Below are positions 32,601 to 44,642 of a stretch of 64,000 nt of DNA, one piece after another. The position numbers and the translations under genes are program-made. Each line of letters begins with the position of its first letter. The stretch's first letter is position 1. The stretch spans positions 184,567,170 to 184,631,169 of the forward strand of contig NC_068910.1 in assembly GCF_023091745.1 (NCBI RefSeq), read 5' to 3'. This stretch comes from Budorcas taxicolor (taxonomy: Eukaryota; Chordata; Mammalia; Artiodactyla; Bovidae). Below the pieces are notes generated by a model. That model searched no databases. It was given only the letters and a program-made list of their open reading frames with translations, and had not been told where the DNA came from.

Positions 32601-32931
32601 TGCCTGCTGGCTTAGTCGTAACTACTTTCTTCCATAGGAAGGTCATGTGGTGAGAGGAGCTTGTCTACTTATTGCACCTGGATCCCCGCACTTACAGCAG
32701 TACTTCCCTACAATAGTATGCTTTGTGTCAGGCATTGTACCGGATGTTAGAAATCAAGAAGTAAACAAAACGACAAAACTCACTGCCCTCATGGAATTTA
32801 GATTCTAGCGGGAGAAACTGTGCATAAATCAGATTAGTAAGTAAAATACGTAGTTCAGTAGATAGCGGTAAGAGTTAAGGAAGGGGAAAAAATCAAGCAA
32901 AGCAAGACAGACAAGCTCTGTGCATTTAGGG

Positions 32932-33108
32932 GACCTCCCTTCCCTGGTGGTCCAGTGGACAAGACTCTATGCTCCCAGTTCAGGGGACTCAGGTTCAGTC
33001 CCTGGTCAGGGAACTAGACCCCACATAACACACAGAGCCTGTGTCACAAAGAAGACCCAAGACCCAGTACAGCCAAAATAAATACCTTTAAAAATTAACT
33101 TTAAAAAA
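32932..33108 (+). mobile_element. CHR-type tRNA SINE
   Basis: cttccctggtggtccagtgg, aggttcagtccctggtcagg, gggaactagaccccacataa, then an A-rich tail. Confidence 0.82.
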
Positions 33109-33111
33109 AGC

Positions 33112-34720
33112 AATCTTGAGAAAGAAGAATGGAACTAGAGGAATCAACCTGCCTGACTTCAGGCTCTACTACAAAGCCACAGTCATCAAGACAGCATGGT
33201 ACTGGCACAAACACAGAAATATAGATCAATAGAACAAAATAGAAAGCCCAGAGATAAATCCACACACCTATGGACACCTTATCTTTGACAAAGGAGGCAA
33301 GAATATACAATGGAGTAAAGACAATCTCTTTAACAAGTGGTACTGGGAAAACTGGTCAACCACTTGTAAAAGAATGAAACTAGATCACTTTCTAATACCA
33401 TACACAAAAATAAACTCAAAATGGATTAAAGATCTAAACGTAAGACCAGAAACTATAAAACTCCTAGAGGAGAATATAGGCAAAACACTCTCCGACATAA
33501 ATCACAGCAGGATCCTCTATGATCCACCTCCCAGAATTCTGGAAATAAAAGCAAAAATAAACAAATGGGATCTAATTAAAATTAAAAGCTTCTGCACAAC
33601 AAAGGAAAATATAAGCAAGGTGAAAAGACAGCCTTCTGAATGGGAGAAAATAATAGCAAATGAAGCAACTGACAACTACTCTCAAAAATATACAAGCAAC
33701 TTATGCAGCTCAAGTCCAGAAAAATAAATAACCCAATCAAAAAATGGGCCAAAGAACTAAATAGACATTTCTCCAAAGAAGACATATGGATGGCTAACAA
33801 ACACATGAAAAGATGCTCAATATCACTCATTATCAGAGAAATGCAAATCAAAACCACAATGAGGTACCATTTCACACCAGTCAGAATGGCAGCAATCCAA
33901 AAGTCTACAAGCAATAAATGCTGGAGAGGGTGTGGAGAAAAGGGAACCTCTTACACTGTTGGTAGGAATGCAAACTAGTACAGCCACTATGGAGAACAGT
34001 GTGGAGATTCCTTAAAAAATTGCAAATAGAACTGCCTTATGAACCAGCAATTCCACTGCTGGGCATACACATCAAGGAAACCAGAACTGAAAGAGACACG
34101 TGTACCCTAATGTTCATCGCAGCACTGTTTATAATAGCCAGGACATGGAAACAACCTAGATGTCCATCAGCAGATGAATGGATAAGAAAGTTGTGGTACA
34201 TATACACAATGGAGTATTACTCAGCCATTAAAAAGAATACATTGGAATCCATTCTAATGAGGTGGATGAAACTGGAGCCTATTATACAGAGTGAAGTAAG
34301 CCAGAAAGAAAAACACCAATACAGTATACTGACACATATATATGGAATTTAGAAAGATGGCAATGATGACCCTGTATGTGAGACAGCAAAAGAGACACAG
34401 ATGTATAGAACAGACTTCTGGACTCTGTGGGAGAGGGAGAGGGTGGGATGATTTGGGAGAATGGCATTGAAACATGTATTGTATCAGGTAAGAAACGAAT
34501 TGACAGCCTATGTTCGATACAGGATACAGGATGCTTGGGGCTGGTGCACGGGAATGATCCAGAGAGATGATACGGGGTGGGAGGTGGGAGGGGGGTTCAG
34601 GATTGGGAACACATGTACACCCGTGGCTGATTCATGTCAATGTATGGCAAAACCAATACAGTATTGTAAAGCAAAATAAAGTAAAAACAAAAATTAAATA
34701 AACAAATAAATAAACAAAAA
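33112..34720 (+). mobile_element. L1 (bovine type), 1.6 kb, 5'-truncated
   Basis: Sense L1 from the last third of ORF2 through the 3' UTR. The 3' UTR shows the G-rich block at 34561-34605, then gatacaggatacaggatgct, ggctggtgcacgggaatgat, atggcaaaaccaatacagta and a mixed (AAATA)n-like tail. It is the least decayed L1 in the window. The 5' junction lies just after the poly(A) of a CHR SINE. Confidence 0.93.
33374..34352 (+). pseudogene. L1 ORF2 C-terminal remnant
   Basis: Three open blocks in different frames, 33374-33727, 33703-33978 and 33999-34352, together match the C-terminal third of L1 ORF2p. Landmarks are YTKINSKWIKDLNVRPETIK, IREMQIKTTMRYHFTPVRMA, CWRGCGE (remnant of the cysteine-rich segment) and WYIYTMEYYSAIKK near the end. 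The endonuclease and RT domains are absent because of truncation. Two frame shifts, near 33700 and 33960-33999, break the frame. Confidence 0.92.
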
Positions 34721-35163
34721 TGTTTGCATTTGTAGTGGGAGTGCAAAAGTGTAGGAATCTTAAAATAGGCAAGGAAATTCTCAATGAGATGTTGACATTT
34801 GAGTCAAAAGCTCAAGAAGGTGAGTCTTGCAGGTAGCCAGGTAAAGGTGCTCCAGTTAGAGGAAACAGCAAATGCAAATTTCCTGAGGCAGGGGTACACC
34901 TAAAGCTCTAGGAATATCTCAATTTGCTAAAGCTTTGGAAGGTCATAAGCAAGAGGTGGAAGATGCAATCAGAGAGGAAAAGTAAGGACAGAGAATGGGA
35001 ACAGACCATTTAGGGTCTTTGAAGCCATTAAAAGAATTTCAGATTTTACTCTTAGTGAAATGGGGAATAACTGGGAAATTCTGCTCAGGTAAGAGCCACA
35101 AGATTATTCATACTTTAACAGAATCATTCTGGCTGCTCTTTTAACAAGAAGAAAACATGGGCA

Positions 35164-35440
35164 GGGACTTCCCTAGTGGTCCAGTGGTGAAGGCTCTGCA
35201 CTTCAATGCAGGGAGCACGAGTTTAATGCCTGTTTGGGGAACTAAGATCCCACAGGCAGTGTGCTGCTGCTGCTGCTGCTAAGCCGCTTCAGTCGGGTCT
35301 GACTCTGTGCGACCCCATAGGCGGCAGCCCACCAAGCGCCCCCGTCCCTGGGATTCTCCAGGCAAGAACACTGGAGTGGGTTGCCATTTCCTTCTCCACA
35401 ACCAAAAATAGATAGATAAATAAAATAAGCAGTTTGAAAA
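35164..35440 (+). mobile_element. CHR-type SINE with nested Bov-A
   Basis: gacttccctagtggtccagt and tgtttggggaactaagatcc mark the CHR head; after the insert, the A-rich tail accaaaaatagatagataaa resumes. Confidence 0.82.
35262..35398 (-). mobile_element. Bov-A monomer nested in CHR SINE
   Basis: A (GCT)n start (gctgctgctgctgctgctaa) is followed by standard Bov-A to ttgccatttccttctcc. A sharp target duplication is not visible. Confidence 0.85.
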
Positions 35441-38005
35441 AGAAAACAAGGGCAGAAGCAGAGAGATCTATCCAGAGCCTAGCTCTCTGATTCAGGAAGA
35501 CATGACGGTAACTGCAAATGGAAGAGCCGCAGTAAGATGGGAATTGGCTTTTGATCCTTGATAAATATTTGTTAAATTAATGAACAATTAAAGGTTTCCC
35601 ACTCAACAATGGTAGCTTACATTTTATTTAAACATATAAAGTAGCCTATTTGTAAAACTGAATAAAAGATATGTACAATAATTTTTGAAATTAGATTCTT
35701 TTAGTGTTCATAAGTATACACTTCTACTTTTGTTAATAAAAATACATAGAAATCTATTTATAGACAGGTTACATTTACAAGCTGACCAAATGGATTCTTC
35801 ATCTGATTGATTAATCTTGAGGTACACATTTCACTTTGAAAATGATTCTGACAAGATGGCTGCATTTGTAGAGAATTCAAGAAGAATGTCTTTGTAAGAA
35901 GGGAAAAATAAATTGAAAAATCTTGAGACCCACCATTATCCTGTCTGCTTTGAACATAACAGAGATGATAAGTCTACCATTTAACATTCTAAATTAATAG
36001 TTTTATGAAAATCCTATCCTTGTCAGTAGTACAAGTTTGTGACTTTTTAATATTTTTTTTCTTTTTAGTGTTTTCATCTGACATTTCCTAATTACCTCTT
36101 TTGGGTGAGTGTTAATATATTTTCACAGTGCTACCTGGCTGGATGTCATCTTTAGACAAAGACAGAGATAAACTCTATGTTAGTCAGTAGAATTTGTTTT
36201 GAGTGTTTCTGCAAATGAAGTGTGTGTTCTGGAGCCATCCTCAAAAATAGAAAAATCAGAGCATGTGAAATTTCTTTCTGTTTTTTATAGAAATTAATTA
36301 GTTTGCTGACATTCCTTTATTGGGCCTCTTTGCATTGGTTTACATTCAAATCATTGTTTTCAAAACAGAAAAAAAAAAATCTGCGATTAGCTGGAGTTAA
36401 AAATCTAAACAAGAGATCCCCAAGCTCCAAATCATGTAAATGGTAATATTCGTGACAGTTTACAACTTCTTTTCCCCCAATGGGAATATCCTGTGTGGTT
36501 TATTGCAAGCCATCAAAAGCAGAGCTCTCAAAAATTGCAATATGGTGTTTCTGTAGCTCTCACAAAACCTAGCTCAAGCTGTAAGGTTGCAAAAAGCCAA
36601 AAACAAACAAAAGAAAATACACTTAATATTCTGAAAATATGTTGGTGTGTATAAATCACTCACAGTCTATAGACTGGGTGCTTATGCATAGCCTCAGTCA
36701 GCTTTGAAAATACTCCAGGATGTCACACTCATTGTGGTACATTCTGAAATCACCTAAAATTCACTGGCTTTTGCAATTGGTACACCAATCACATTCTCTT
36801 TGGTGCACAGATGCAATCTCCTTTACATTTCTGACAGATCTTTGGTTACATTCTGGCAGTAAGGACACTCTTATGAATAGGATAGAAAAAAGATGTTCTG
36901 TGTTTGTCTCTGAATTTTTGTGGAAGATATTGAATTGCCATCTCTCACACAGTTCATAAACAAACTTGGTGAACATCAAAGGCTATAACATTACAACCTG
37001 CTGAGCCCAGATTACACACCTCGAAAGTAAATGTTACTTCAATGAAAACTCTTCTGAAATTTAAAATCAAATAAAACTCACAATGTCCAAATACTTGATT
37101 TAGAACTCGGCTTTGTGTGTGAGAATGTTCTTACAACAACTGGATGATTAACGCCCTATTTAGTCAATTATATGTCAGTCCTAATCTGTTTGGCACAATT
37201 TTGTTTATTCACAACTATTCTCACACATAGAGACCTGCCACATTTTGCTCTGGCTCTGAGTATGGTAAACACTGGGTGTACTAGAAAGACAGAATTACAA
37301 ATGCCCTTTTAGTTGCCTTTAACTCATGCTATACTATTCATGTTAGAATACAGGTAATTTGTTCTTGAATGTGAGACTTAAAAATCCCAGTGCTAGCAGA
37401 AGCAGCTACTTACAAGCATGTGTATTTCCTCACATGATGACTTAGTTCTAATATTTTTAATGATTTCCAACTCTGTTTAACTGATACACATACACAAACA
37501 TACATACATACATACATACACATACATATTTGTGCTGCAAAAATGATTGACTAACTTCAAAACAAAGGCAACATTGAAGCGAGAAAGATTTTGCCAAGAA
37601 ATCCTATTTACTGTGTTTATTGGCGCTTCTCAAAAAAAGAAATCCAAATCATGTTTGTTTTACCCAGTTTTGTGCTTCTACCAAGAAAACACATCTGTGA
37701 AAATAAGAACCTTTCCTATTAGGAATCTACAAAATCATGTGATATATTATGCTTAATTATATATCCAGCACAGCTATTTGGGAAGGATTTCAAAAGAGAA
37801 AAGATCTGTCATTAGGTTATTCAAAATGACTCCAATTGTATACCAGTAGTCCATTCTATAATGAATCTTCCCTATTAATATTCCCTGATAGTAAGTCTTT
37901 CTCAGGCATTGCACACCTAGAGTCATAGCTCATCACCTCACTAGCCTGCTCCCTCACCTGTAACCTCATATTCCTGTTCATGTACCTTAAACGTGACCAC
38001 TGCCA
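35441..38005. other. 2.5-kb stretch without recognised repeats
   Basis: Apart from an (ACAT)n microsatellite I recognise no element. Frames up to 79 codons (36720-36959) have no known motif. The absence of SINEs and LINEs over this length contrasts with both flanks. Confidence 0.5.
37487..37530. repeat. (ACAT)n microsatellite
   Basis: Imperfect run of acat units (catacatacatacatacata) at about 37487-37530. Confidence 0.9.
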
Positions 38006-38014
38006 GATTACATT

Positions 38015-38653
38015 TGTTGTTGTCAGTTGCTCAGTCATGTCTGACTCTTTGCGACCACGTGGACTGCAGCACGTCAGGCTCCCCTGTCCTTCATCATCTC
38101 CTGGAGCTTGCTCAGATCCATGTCCATTGGGTCGGTGATCCCATCCAACCATCTCATCCTCTGTCATCCTCTTCTCCTACTTTCAATCTTTCCCAGCATC
38201 GGGGTCTTTTCCAATGGGTCAGCTCTTTGCGTCAGGTGGCCACAGTAGTGGAGCTTCAGCATCAGTCCTTCCAATGAATATTCAGGACTGATCTCCTTTA
38301 GGATGGACTGGTTGGATCTCCTTGCAGTCCAAGGGACTCTCAGGAGTCTTCTCCAGCACCACAGTTCAAAGGCATCAATTCTTTGGCACTCGGCCTTTTT
38401 TATGGTCTAGCTCTCACATCCACACATGACTACTGGAAAACCCATAGCTTTGACTAGATGGACATTTGTTGGCACGGTACTATCTCTGCTTTTTAATACA
38501 CTGTCTAGGTTTCTCATTGCTTTTCTTCCAGGCAGCAAGCATCTTATAATTTCATGGCTGCAGTCACCGTCCACAGTGATTTTGGCGCCCAAGAAAATAG
38601 TCTGTCACTCTTTCCATTATTTCCCCATCTATTTGGCATGAAGTGATGGGACT
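38015..38653 (-). mobile_element. BovB LINE, antisense, 639 bp
   Basis: Starts ttgttgttgtcagttgctca (tail repeat lost) and ends at gcatgaagtgatgggact. The target duplication gattacatt is perfect at 38006-38014 and 38654-38662. It covers only the region after the RT catalytic box. Confidence 0.92.
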
Positions 38654-38696
38654 GATTACATTACAAGTACACATCATATATGTTTCCTCAGAGTGG

Positions 38697-38812
38697 ATGA
38701 ACTTCCTGAGGGTAGGGCCACATGTTCCACATATGCTATCCCTGGAATCCAGCATCATTCCTGGTACACATCCAGTAGCTGGTATCAGTAAACATTGAAT
38801 AAATGAGTGAAT
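38697..38812 (+). mobile_element. L2 3' end remnant, sense
   Basis: cctgagggtagggccacatg, tatccctggaatccagcatc and taaacattgaataaatgagt match the L2 3' end order. Confidence 0.75.
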
Positions 38813-39469
38813 CTCAGCCCAGATCTGCTTTCTTAACATCTCAGTGGAAAACTCTTAGTATCTAAAAATGTGATGGCCTTAATCCAAGCTATATTTTCAA
38901 AATGTGATTTTCAAATAAAGAAATGAAAATATGTTTATGTTTGTATCACAATTCTATAAAAATGATCATTGTGCAGAACCTCTAAAGTTTGTCATAAATG
39001 TATTTAAAATAAAATTAAATAGTGATAGACTGCTATACACCTATTCACATGGCTAGAATAAATAAGAACGGCAATGCCTACTGGGACTCCCACATATTGC
39101 AAATATGTGCAAATGCAAAATGGTACAACCACTTTAGAAAACAGTTTGGCAGTGTCTTACCAATTTTAACATATACTTACTATGTAATGTGAATCCTACT
39201 CCTAGATTTCTATGCAAAGAAATGAAAACTTATTTTTACCTAAAACATATATGCTAATGATTAGAGTAGCCTTTCTCTCCCCTCCAAAACTAAAAACAAC
39301 ACAAATGTCTTTCAAGTGGTGAACAGATAAACAAATTGTACATTTGTTCACTGGAATATTACTCAGTGATCCATATTACAATATGAATGAATTTCCAATG
39401 CATTATGTTGACGGAAAGAAGTGAGTCCTCAAAGGTAACATATTCTATAATTTCATTGACATGTCTGTA

Positions 39470-39995
39470 GTTGTCTTCTGTTGCTGCAGAACAAATTATC
39501 AGAAATTCAGCAGCTTAAAACAATGTCCATTTATTAGCTCATATTTCTGTATGTCAGAAGTCTGGGGCAAACTCAGTTGAGTTCATGGCTTAGGATCTTC
39601 TAAAAAAGAAAATTAAAGTGTCAGCTGGTCTGGACACTTATCCAGAGGTTCTGGGAAAGAAGCAGTATCCAGGTTCATTCAGGTGTTGGCAGAATTTAGT
39701 TCCTTATGACTGAAGGATTCTGGTGCTAGTTTCCCTGCTGCCTGTTAGCGGGGAATTGCTCTCACTTCCTAGAGTTCACTATTAGGTCCTTTCCACTGAC
39801 TCCCTTTGTCAGCAAGCCAGAAACCTCACCTTGAATCTCCCTCCTGCTCTGATTTCCTTTTCTGTTACCAGCTGTCAAAAATTTTCTGCTTTTAAAGGGC
39901 TTGTGTGATTGTATTTCGCTCACCCATACAACGTAGCATAATCATGGGAGTTTCTATGGAACAGAAGTGAACGCCATACTAAAACTGTATTTCCC
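39470..39995 (-). mobile_element. MLT1-like LTR, antisense, nested in L1M
   Basis: ctgttgctgcagaacaaatt, cagcagcttaaaacaatgtc, tgttggcagaatttagttcc and a diverged right half. Family level only. Confidence 0.6.
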
Positions 39996-40034
39996 ACAAC
40001 TTTCTGAAAAAAGCAAAACTATAGGGAAATAGAG

Positions 40035-40248
40035 TGGGCTTCTCTGATGGCTCAGTGGTAAAAGAATCTGCCTGCCAATTCAGGAGACTCAGGACATGTG
40101 GGTTTGATCCCTGGGTCAGGAAGATCCCGTGGAGGAGGAAATGGGAACCCACTACAGTATTCTTGTCTGGAGAACCCCATGCACAGAGGAGCCTGGCAGA
40201 CAGTCAACAGAGTCAGACACAACTGAGCAACTGAGCATGCAAGCACAC
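40035..40248 (+). mobile_element. Bov-tA SINE, sense, nested in L1M
   Basis: gggcttctctgatggctcag to ctgagcaactgagcatgc. Short target duplication atagag at 40029-40034 and 40249-40254. Confidence 0.88.
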
Positions 40249-40345
40249 ATAGAGAAAGAGGACAGATCTGTGGTTGCCAAGAGTTAGATGTAAGGAGAAG
40301 GACTGACTACAATCGGACAGCAAGGATAAGGAACAAAGATGAAGT

Positions 40346-41165
40346 CAACCATGCTCTTACTCTCCTTTGCGTGATGTACCTAAAACACTTCTATACTGAA
40401 AAAGGAGGAGAAATTTTGATTTTATGTAAAATACAGCAGATTTTCAGTATTTCCCTGGATGGGATATTTTCATATCTATGAGAACTTGTTTCTACCAAAA
40501 TTGACTGTGGGACTTATTATCTAAGAATGTCCAGAAAAAGTTAGGGCACTTGCTTGAGATTTCATGAAAGTAGCAGAGAAAACAAGTCTGAATAAGAGGT
40601 TTGAATGATTACGGTAAGAGTGGCAGAGAATGGAGGGAGCAGGAAGAGGAGAGAGAGCATTTTGTTCTGGTTGCACCTCACTGGAGGCTCCCTCTTTCAA
40701 AATGCTACTTATCTGCAGGAGAAGGCAGGGCAATTAATTAAAAGAAGATACAGTGGAAGGTAATGGTAATCCTTCAGAAGACTTTATACTGCAATTTGAT
40801 CTCTCCTTATCTTTATAGAAAACTTTTGTTGATAATTATGCTCCTTTAAGAAAGAATTGAAAGTGGAAAGAAAAGGTATTGACTACACTGAGTTGAATTT
40901 GGAGAGTCCTGGAGAGAAATATGTTCTAAGCTACTGAACAAGAAAATACAATTATATGAAAATGACCAAAATTCTCAGCTGGATATTGTGCTCATGATTG
41001 TTTGAAATAACTGTACACAACTTTTACATTTACTTTTTCATGCAGAAACAAGAAGTCTAAAATTTAATGTTCCCTTTCTGTACTTTTGCATTATTTCAGT
41101 GACACTTTTGTTACCTCCTTTAAGCATTCAAAGCCTTCCTATTCTTGACCCAGAGATATATAAGA
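40346..41165. other. Nothing recognised
   Basis: AT-rich with no convincing frame or repeat. Confidence 0.4.
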
Positions 41166-41173
41166 AAGGAACT

Positions 41174-41303
41174 TTGTTGTTCAGTAGCTAAGTTGTGTCT
41201 GACTCCTTGCAACCCCCTGGACTGCAACATGCCAGGCTCCTCTGTCCTCCACTATCTCTCCAAGTTAGCTCAGATTCATGTCCATTGAGTTGGTGATGCT
41301 GGC
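41174..41303 (-). mobile_element. BovB, antisense, 130-bp 5' truncation
   Basis: Only the 3' end of BovB in reverse (ttgttcagtagctaagttgt to ccattgagttggtgatgctg). The target duplication aaggaact is perfect at 41166-41173 and 41304-41311. Confidence 0.92.
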
Positions 41304-41517
41304 AAGGAACTAATAAACCTTTTAACTTCACTCTCTCAGTTAGCAAAACAAACCACTGAAGCCCTTTATCTGTATTACTGAAATTGTGAGCTCCTTAAAA
41401 AAAAATTGTTTTCCAGAAAATAATTGAGAAAGGAGAAAATTTTTGCAAAGAGTTCAGTGGAACATTCTTATGGCTAGGAAAACTTTTAAAATGCTTAATT
41501 ATTGACCCTGAAAGAAA

Positions 41518-41735
41518 AACTTCCCAGGTGGCACTAGTGGCAAAGAACCTACCCACTAAAGCAGGAGACATAAAGAGATGCGGGTTTGATCCCTGGGTTG
41601 GGAAGATCCCCTGAAGGACGGCTTGGCAACCCACTCCAGTATTCTTGCCTGGAGAATCCCATGGACAGAAGAGCCTGGTGGGCTACAGTTCTTTGGGTTG
41701 CAAAGAGTTAGGCACCTGAAGTGACTTAGCATGTA
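41518..41735 (+). mobile_element. Bov-tA SINE, sense, diverged head
   Basis: aacttcccaggtggcactag, gcgggtttgatccctgggtt, and the body to gtgacttagcatgtatg. Confidence 0.88.
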
Positions 41736-41760
41736 TGCAGTGTACGTAAAAGTCTAGGTT

Positions 41761-42758
41761 CAGTTCAGTTCAGTCACTCAGTCTTGTCAGACTCTGTGCC
41801 CCATGAATCACAGCACGCCAGGCCTCCCTGTCCATCACCAACTCCCAGAGTTCACTCAAACTCACGTCCATTGAGTGGGTGATGCCATCCAACCATCTCA
41901 TCTTCTCTCATCCCCTTCTCCTCCTGCCCCCAATCTCTCCCAGCATCAGAGTCTTTTCCAATGAGTTAACTCTTTGCATGAGGTGTCCAAAGTACTGGAG
42001 TTTCAGCTTTAGCATCATTCCTTCCAAAGAACACCCAGGACTGATATCCTTTAGAATGGACTGGTTGGATCTCCTTGCAGTCCAAGGGACTCTCAAGAGT
42101 CTTCTCCAACACCACAGTTCAAAAGCATCAGTTCTTCGGTGCTCAGCTTTCTTCACAGTCCAACTCTCGCATCCATACATGACTACTGGAAAAACCATAG
42201 CCTTGACTAGACAGACATTTGTTGGCAAAGTAATGTCTCTGCTTTTCAATATGCTATCTAGGTTGGTCATAACTTTCCTTCCAGGGAGTAAGTGTCTTTT
42301 AATTTTGTCTGAAATCACCATCTGCAGTGATTTTGGAGCCCCCAAAAAAACAAAGTCTGACACCGCTTCCACTGTTTCCCCATCTATTTGCCATGAAGTG
42401 ATGGGACCAGATGCCATGATCTTCATTTTCTGAATGTTGAGCTTTAAGCCAACTTTTTCACTCTCCTCTTTCACTTTAAGAAGCTCTTTAGTTCCTCTTC
42501 ACTTTCTGCCATAAGGGTGGTGTCATCTGCATATCTGAGGTTATTGATATTTCTCCTGGCCATCTTGATGCCAGCTTGTGCTTCTTCCAGCCCAGCGTTT
42601 CTCATGATGTACTCTGCATATAAGTTAAATAAGCAGGGTGACAATATACAGTTTTGACGTACTCCTTTTCCTATTTGGAACCAGTCTGCTGTTCCATGTC
42701 CAGTTCTAACTGTTGCTTCCTGAACTTCCTATAGGTTTCTCAGGAGGCAGGTCAGATG
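41761..42758 (-). mobile_element. BovB LINE, antisense, 1.0 kb
   Basis: From the reversed tail cagttcagttcagtcactca to the RT palm. The target duplication gtctaggtt is perfect at 41752-41760 and 42759-42767. The frame 41908-42474 (188 codons) is the C-terminal part (MKIMASGPITSWQIDGETVE). The YADD codons lie outside that block but are intact in sequence near 42524-42535. Confidence 0.93.
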
Positions 42759-44501
42759 GTCTAGGTTAGGGAAACCCAAACTCAGATCCAGCACTTCTCA
42801 GTTATCAAGGTATCCAATTGTCTTGGAAATATTAATTTCATTTTTTTGTGGTCAGAGATTAGTTATTTTCTTACTACAGTTTCTTGAACTCCTCTTGTTC
42901 CACAAATATTTGTTGCATATTTATTGGACAATCACATATATACTGTATGGTTAACTGGGTCTGACACTAATGAGACTATAAGTAATTAAAAAGCACTAAT
43001 TTTGAGACTTTGTCTTCCAATATAGTATAGTATAGTATGTCTTCTAGTATAGACCTGGTATTGCTTTCTGGGTCAAAGACTCCTCCTTGGATTCAGTCTG
43101 ATCTCAGGTCAGCTTTGAACCTCAGGTGATTCCTGGAACTTAGAGCTGGATTGCAATTTCACTGTCCAAGAAAGAATTCATACAGGGATCCCTGGCTTTC
43201 AAAGATCCATTAAATAACAATATTTCTCATATTCTGACCTTGAATGAAATACTAAATTCAGATCTAAATTGTTAAAAGTTTACCCTCAGAGAGTTATGGG
43301 TGAAGAATCAGGGCAGGCATTGCAACAAAAAGGAAACATGCCTTGATAAATTCTCTTTTCTGTACCCAGAAACCCTGTTTGCTATATATATATATGGCTG
43401 CAGTGGGAGTAATTACAGTGTGTCCAATGTTATCCCTGAATAAACTTTTCCCTCCTATGCAAGAACTAGTCTTCATGTGTTCCATAAAGCACCTGGCATA
43501 TTGTGAACATTTAAGAAGTGTTTAGTGATGAAACAATGGCAACTAAGCATCTAAACCCTCTTTCCTGTGGCTATTGTAATCCAAATGGTACTCTGCTATG
43601 ACAAAAGAGGAGGAAAGTCCCTTTGGTTACTGTGCTATTATAACATATTATTCCCTCTGTCCTGTTTATTGGAGATTGCTACATACTCAAACATTGGGAA
43701 CACAATCTGGTTTTGACAATAAAACAAGAAATCCTATAAAAAAGCTCGTACCTTGAGCTTGTAAACCTTTTTGAATATGAAGAGATTTGCAAAGAATCAT
43801 GGCATGTTACATCATGAATTGCAGCAAGATCACTAGAATTTGGCTAACTGGTGTATAATGGAAATCCAAGGGGTCATGAGATTAAACTTTTCTTTAATTA
43901 TCACAATATATTTTTATAAACAGTGTTCTAGAAGTCTTGTTGGTAAAATGGCCACCATGAAGCAATAAACAGATAGAATACAATTCATAGTATAAGGTCA
44001 TTGTTCTTCCATGGGAAAAAGTATTTTTACTTTTAACTTGACACAAATAACTTAGACTCATGAAGTCTTCGAGGTGGGAATATATTAGAGCTTCTGTAGT
44101 CCAAGTTTGAGACCTGGAATTTACAGATTGTTTAGCTCAACAATGTTACCATTATTAGATATTAAATGCTGATCTTAGATGCAAAGGTTCATATTCATAT
44201 TTATTAAAGCCCACATGAGCCAAATAATGAAGTAGAACAGATAAAACAAAGGATGGAGGGAAAAGACCAAGAAAGCAACTCAGAAAGAAAAATAAAGTTG
44301 CTGAAAATACGGTTCCAAAGTCAGAGAACTCCCCCCTCCCCTCAACCCCCTTTTAAGAAGATTTCACTTTCTCTAAAGAGTAAAGCAAGTGCTTTTAGAT
44401 CCAAGGGTACCTGGTTCAAACCTCAGCAGGGGCATATTTCTCACAAACTAAAAAGGCACTCTGCCTATTAAAGGAACTGACTTAATACAGTTATATGGGC
44501 C

Positions 44502-44569
44502 ATTACTGTACAGAATGGGGATGCACAAACTATTTTCTAAATGGGGCCTTTTTGTGCATGTACAGTAAT
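44502..44569. repeat. Imperfect hairpin, 19-bp stem
   Basis: attactgtac and atgcacaaa on the left pair with tttgtgcat and gtacagtaat on the right. The left arm has about nine extra bases (agaatgggg), and the loop is about 21 bases. Pairing was read directly from sequence. Confidence 0.85.
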
Positions 44570-44620
44570 TCTTACAGAAGCCTTTTACAAATGGGGGAAA
44601 AAAAGGAAAAATTAGGTGCT

Positions 44621-44642
44621 GGGCGGGGGGTGGGCAGGGGGG
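44621..44642 (+). other. G-quadruplex motif
   Basis: Four G runs of three or more are separated by loops of one or two bases (GGG-c-GGGGGG-t-GGG-ca-GGGGGG). This satisfies the usual G4 pattern on the + strand. Confidence 0.85.

Larger units (their letters stand above)
32710..35160 (-). mobile_element. L2-type element, antisense, split by CHR and L1
   Basis: Left piece 32710-32930: tgtcaggcattgtaccggat, cactgccctcatggaattta, gcggtaagagttaaggaagg. Right piece 34725-35160: gagatgttgacatttgagtc, gaggaaacagcaaatgcaaa, gattttactcttagtgaaat, gaatcattctggctgctctt. The two halves read in order once the CHR SINE (32932-33108) and L1 (33112-34720) are removed. Family assignment is from memory. Confidence 0.55.
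39025..40345 (+). mobile_element. L1M fragment split by LTR and SINE
   Basis: L1 pieces at 39025-39465 (ggtacaaccactttagaaaa, actggaatattactcagtga), 39996-40033 (ttctgaaaaaagcaaaacta) and 40255-40345 (gatctgtggttgccaagagt) read in the order of one old L1 3' end. They are separated by an MLT1-like LTR and a Bov-tA. Confidence 0.8.

Noticed and set aside
41879..42433. 184-codon plus-strand frame
   Set aside because: It is the antisense shadow of a BovB copy; the coding sense is on the minus strand.
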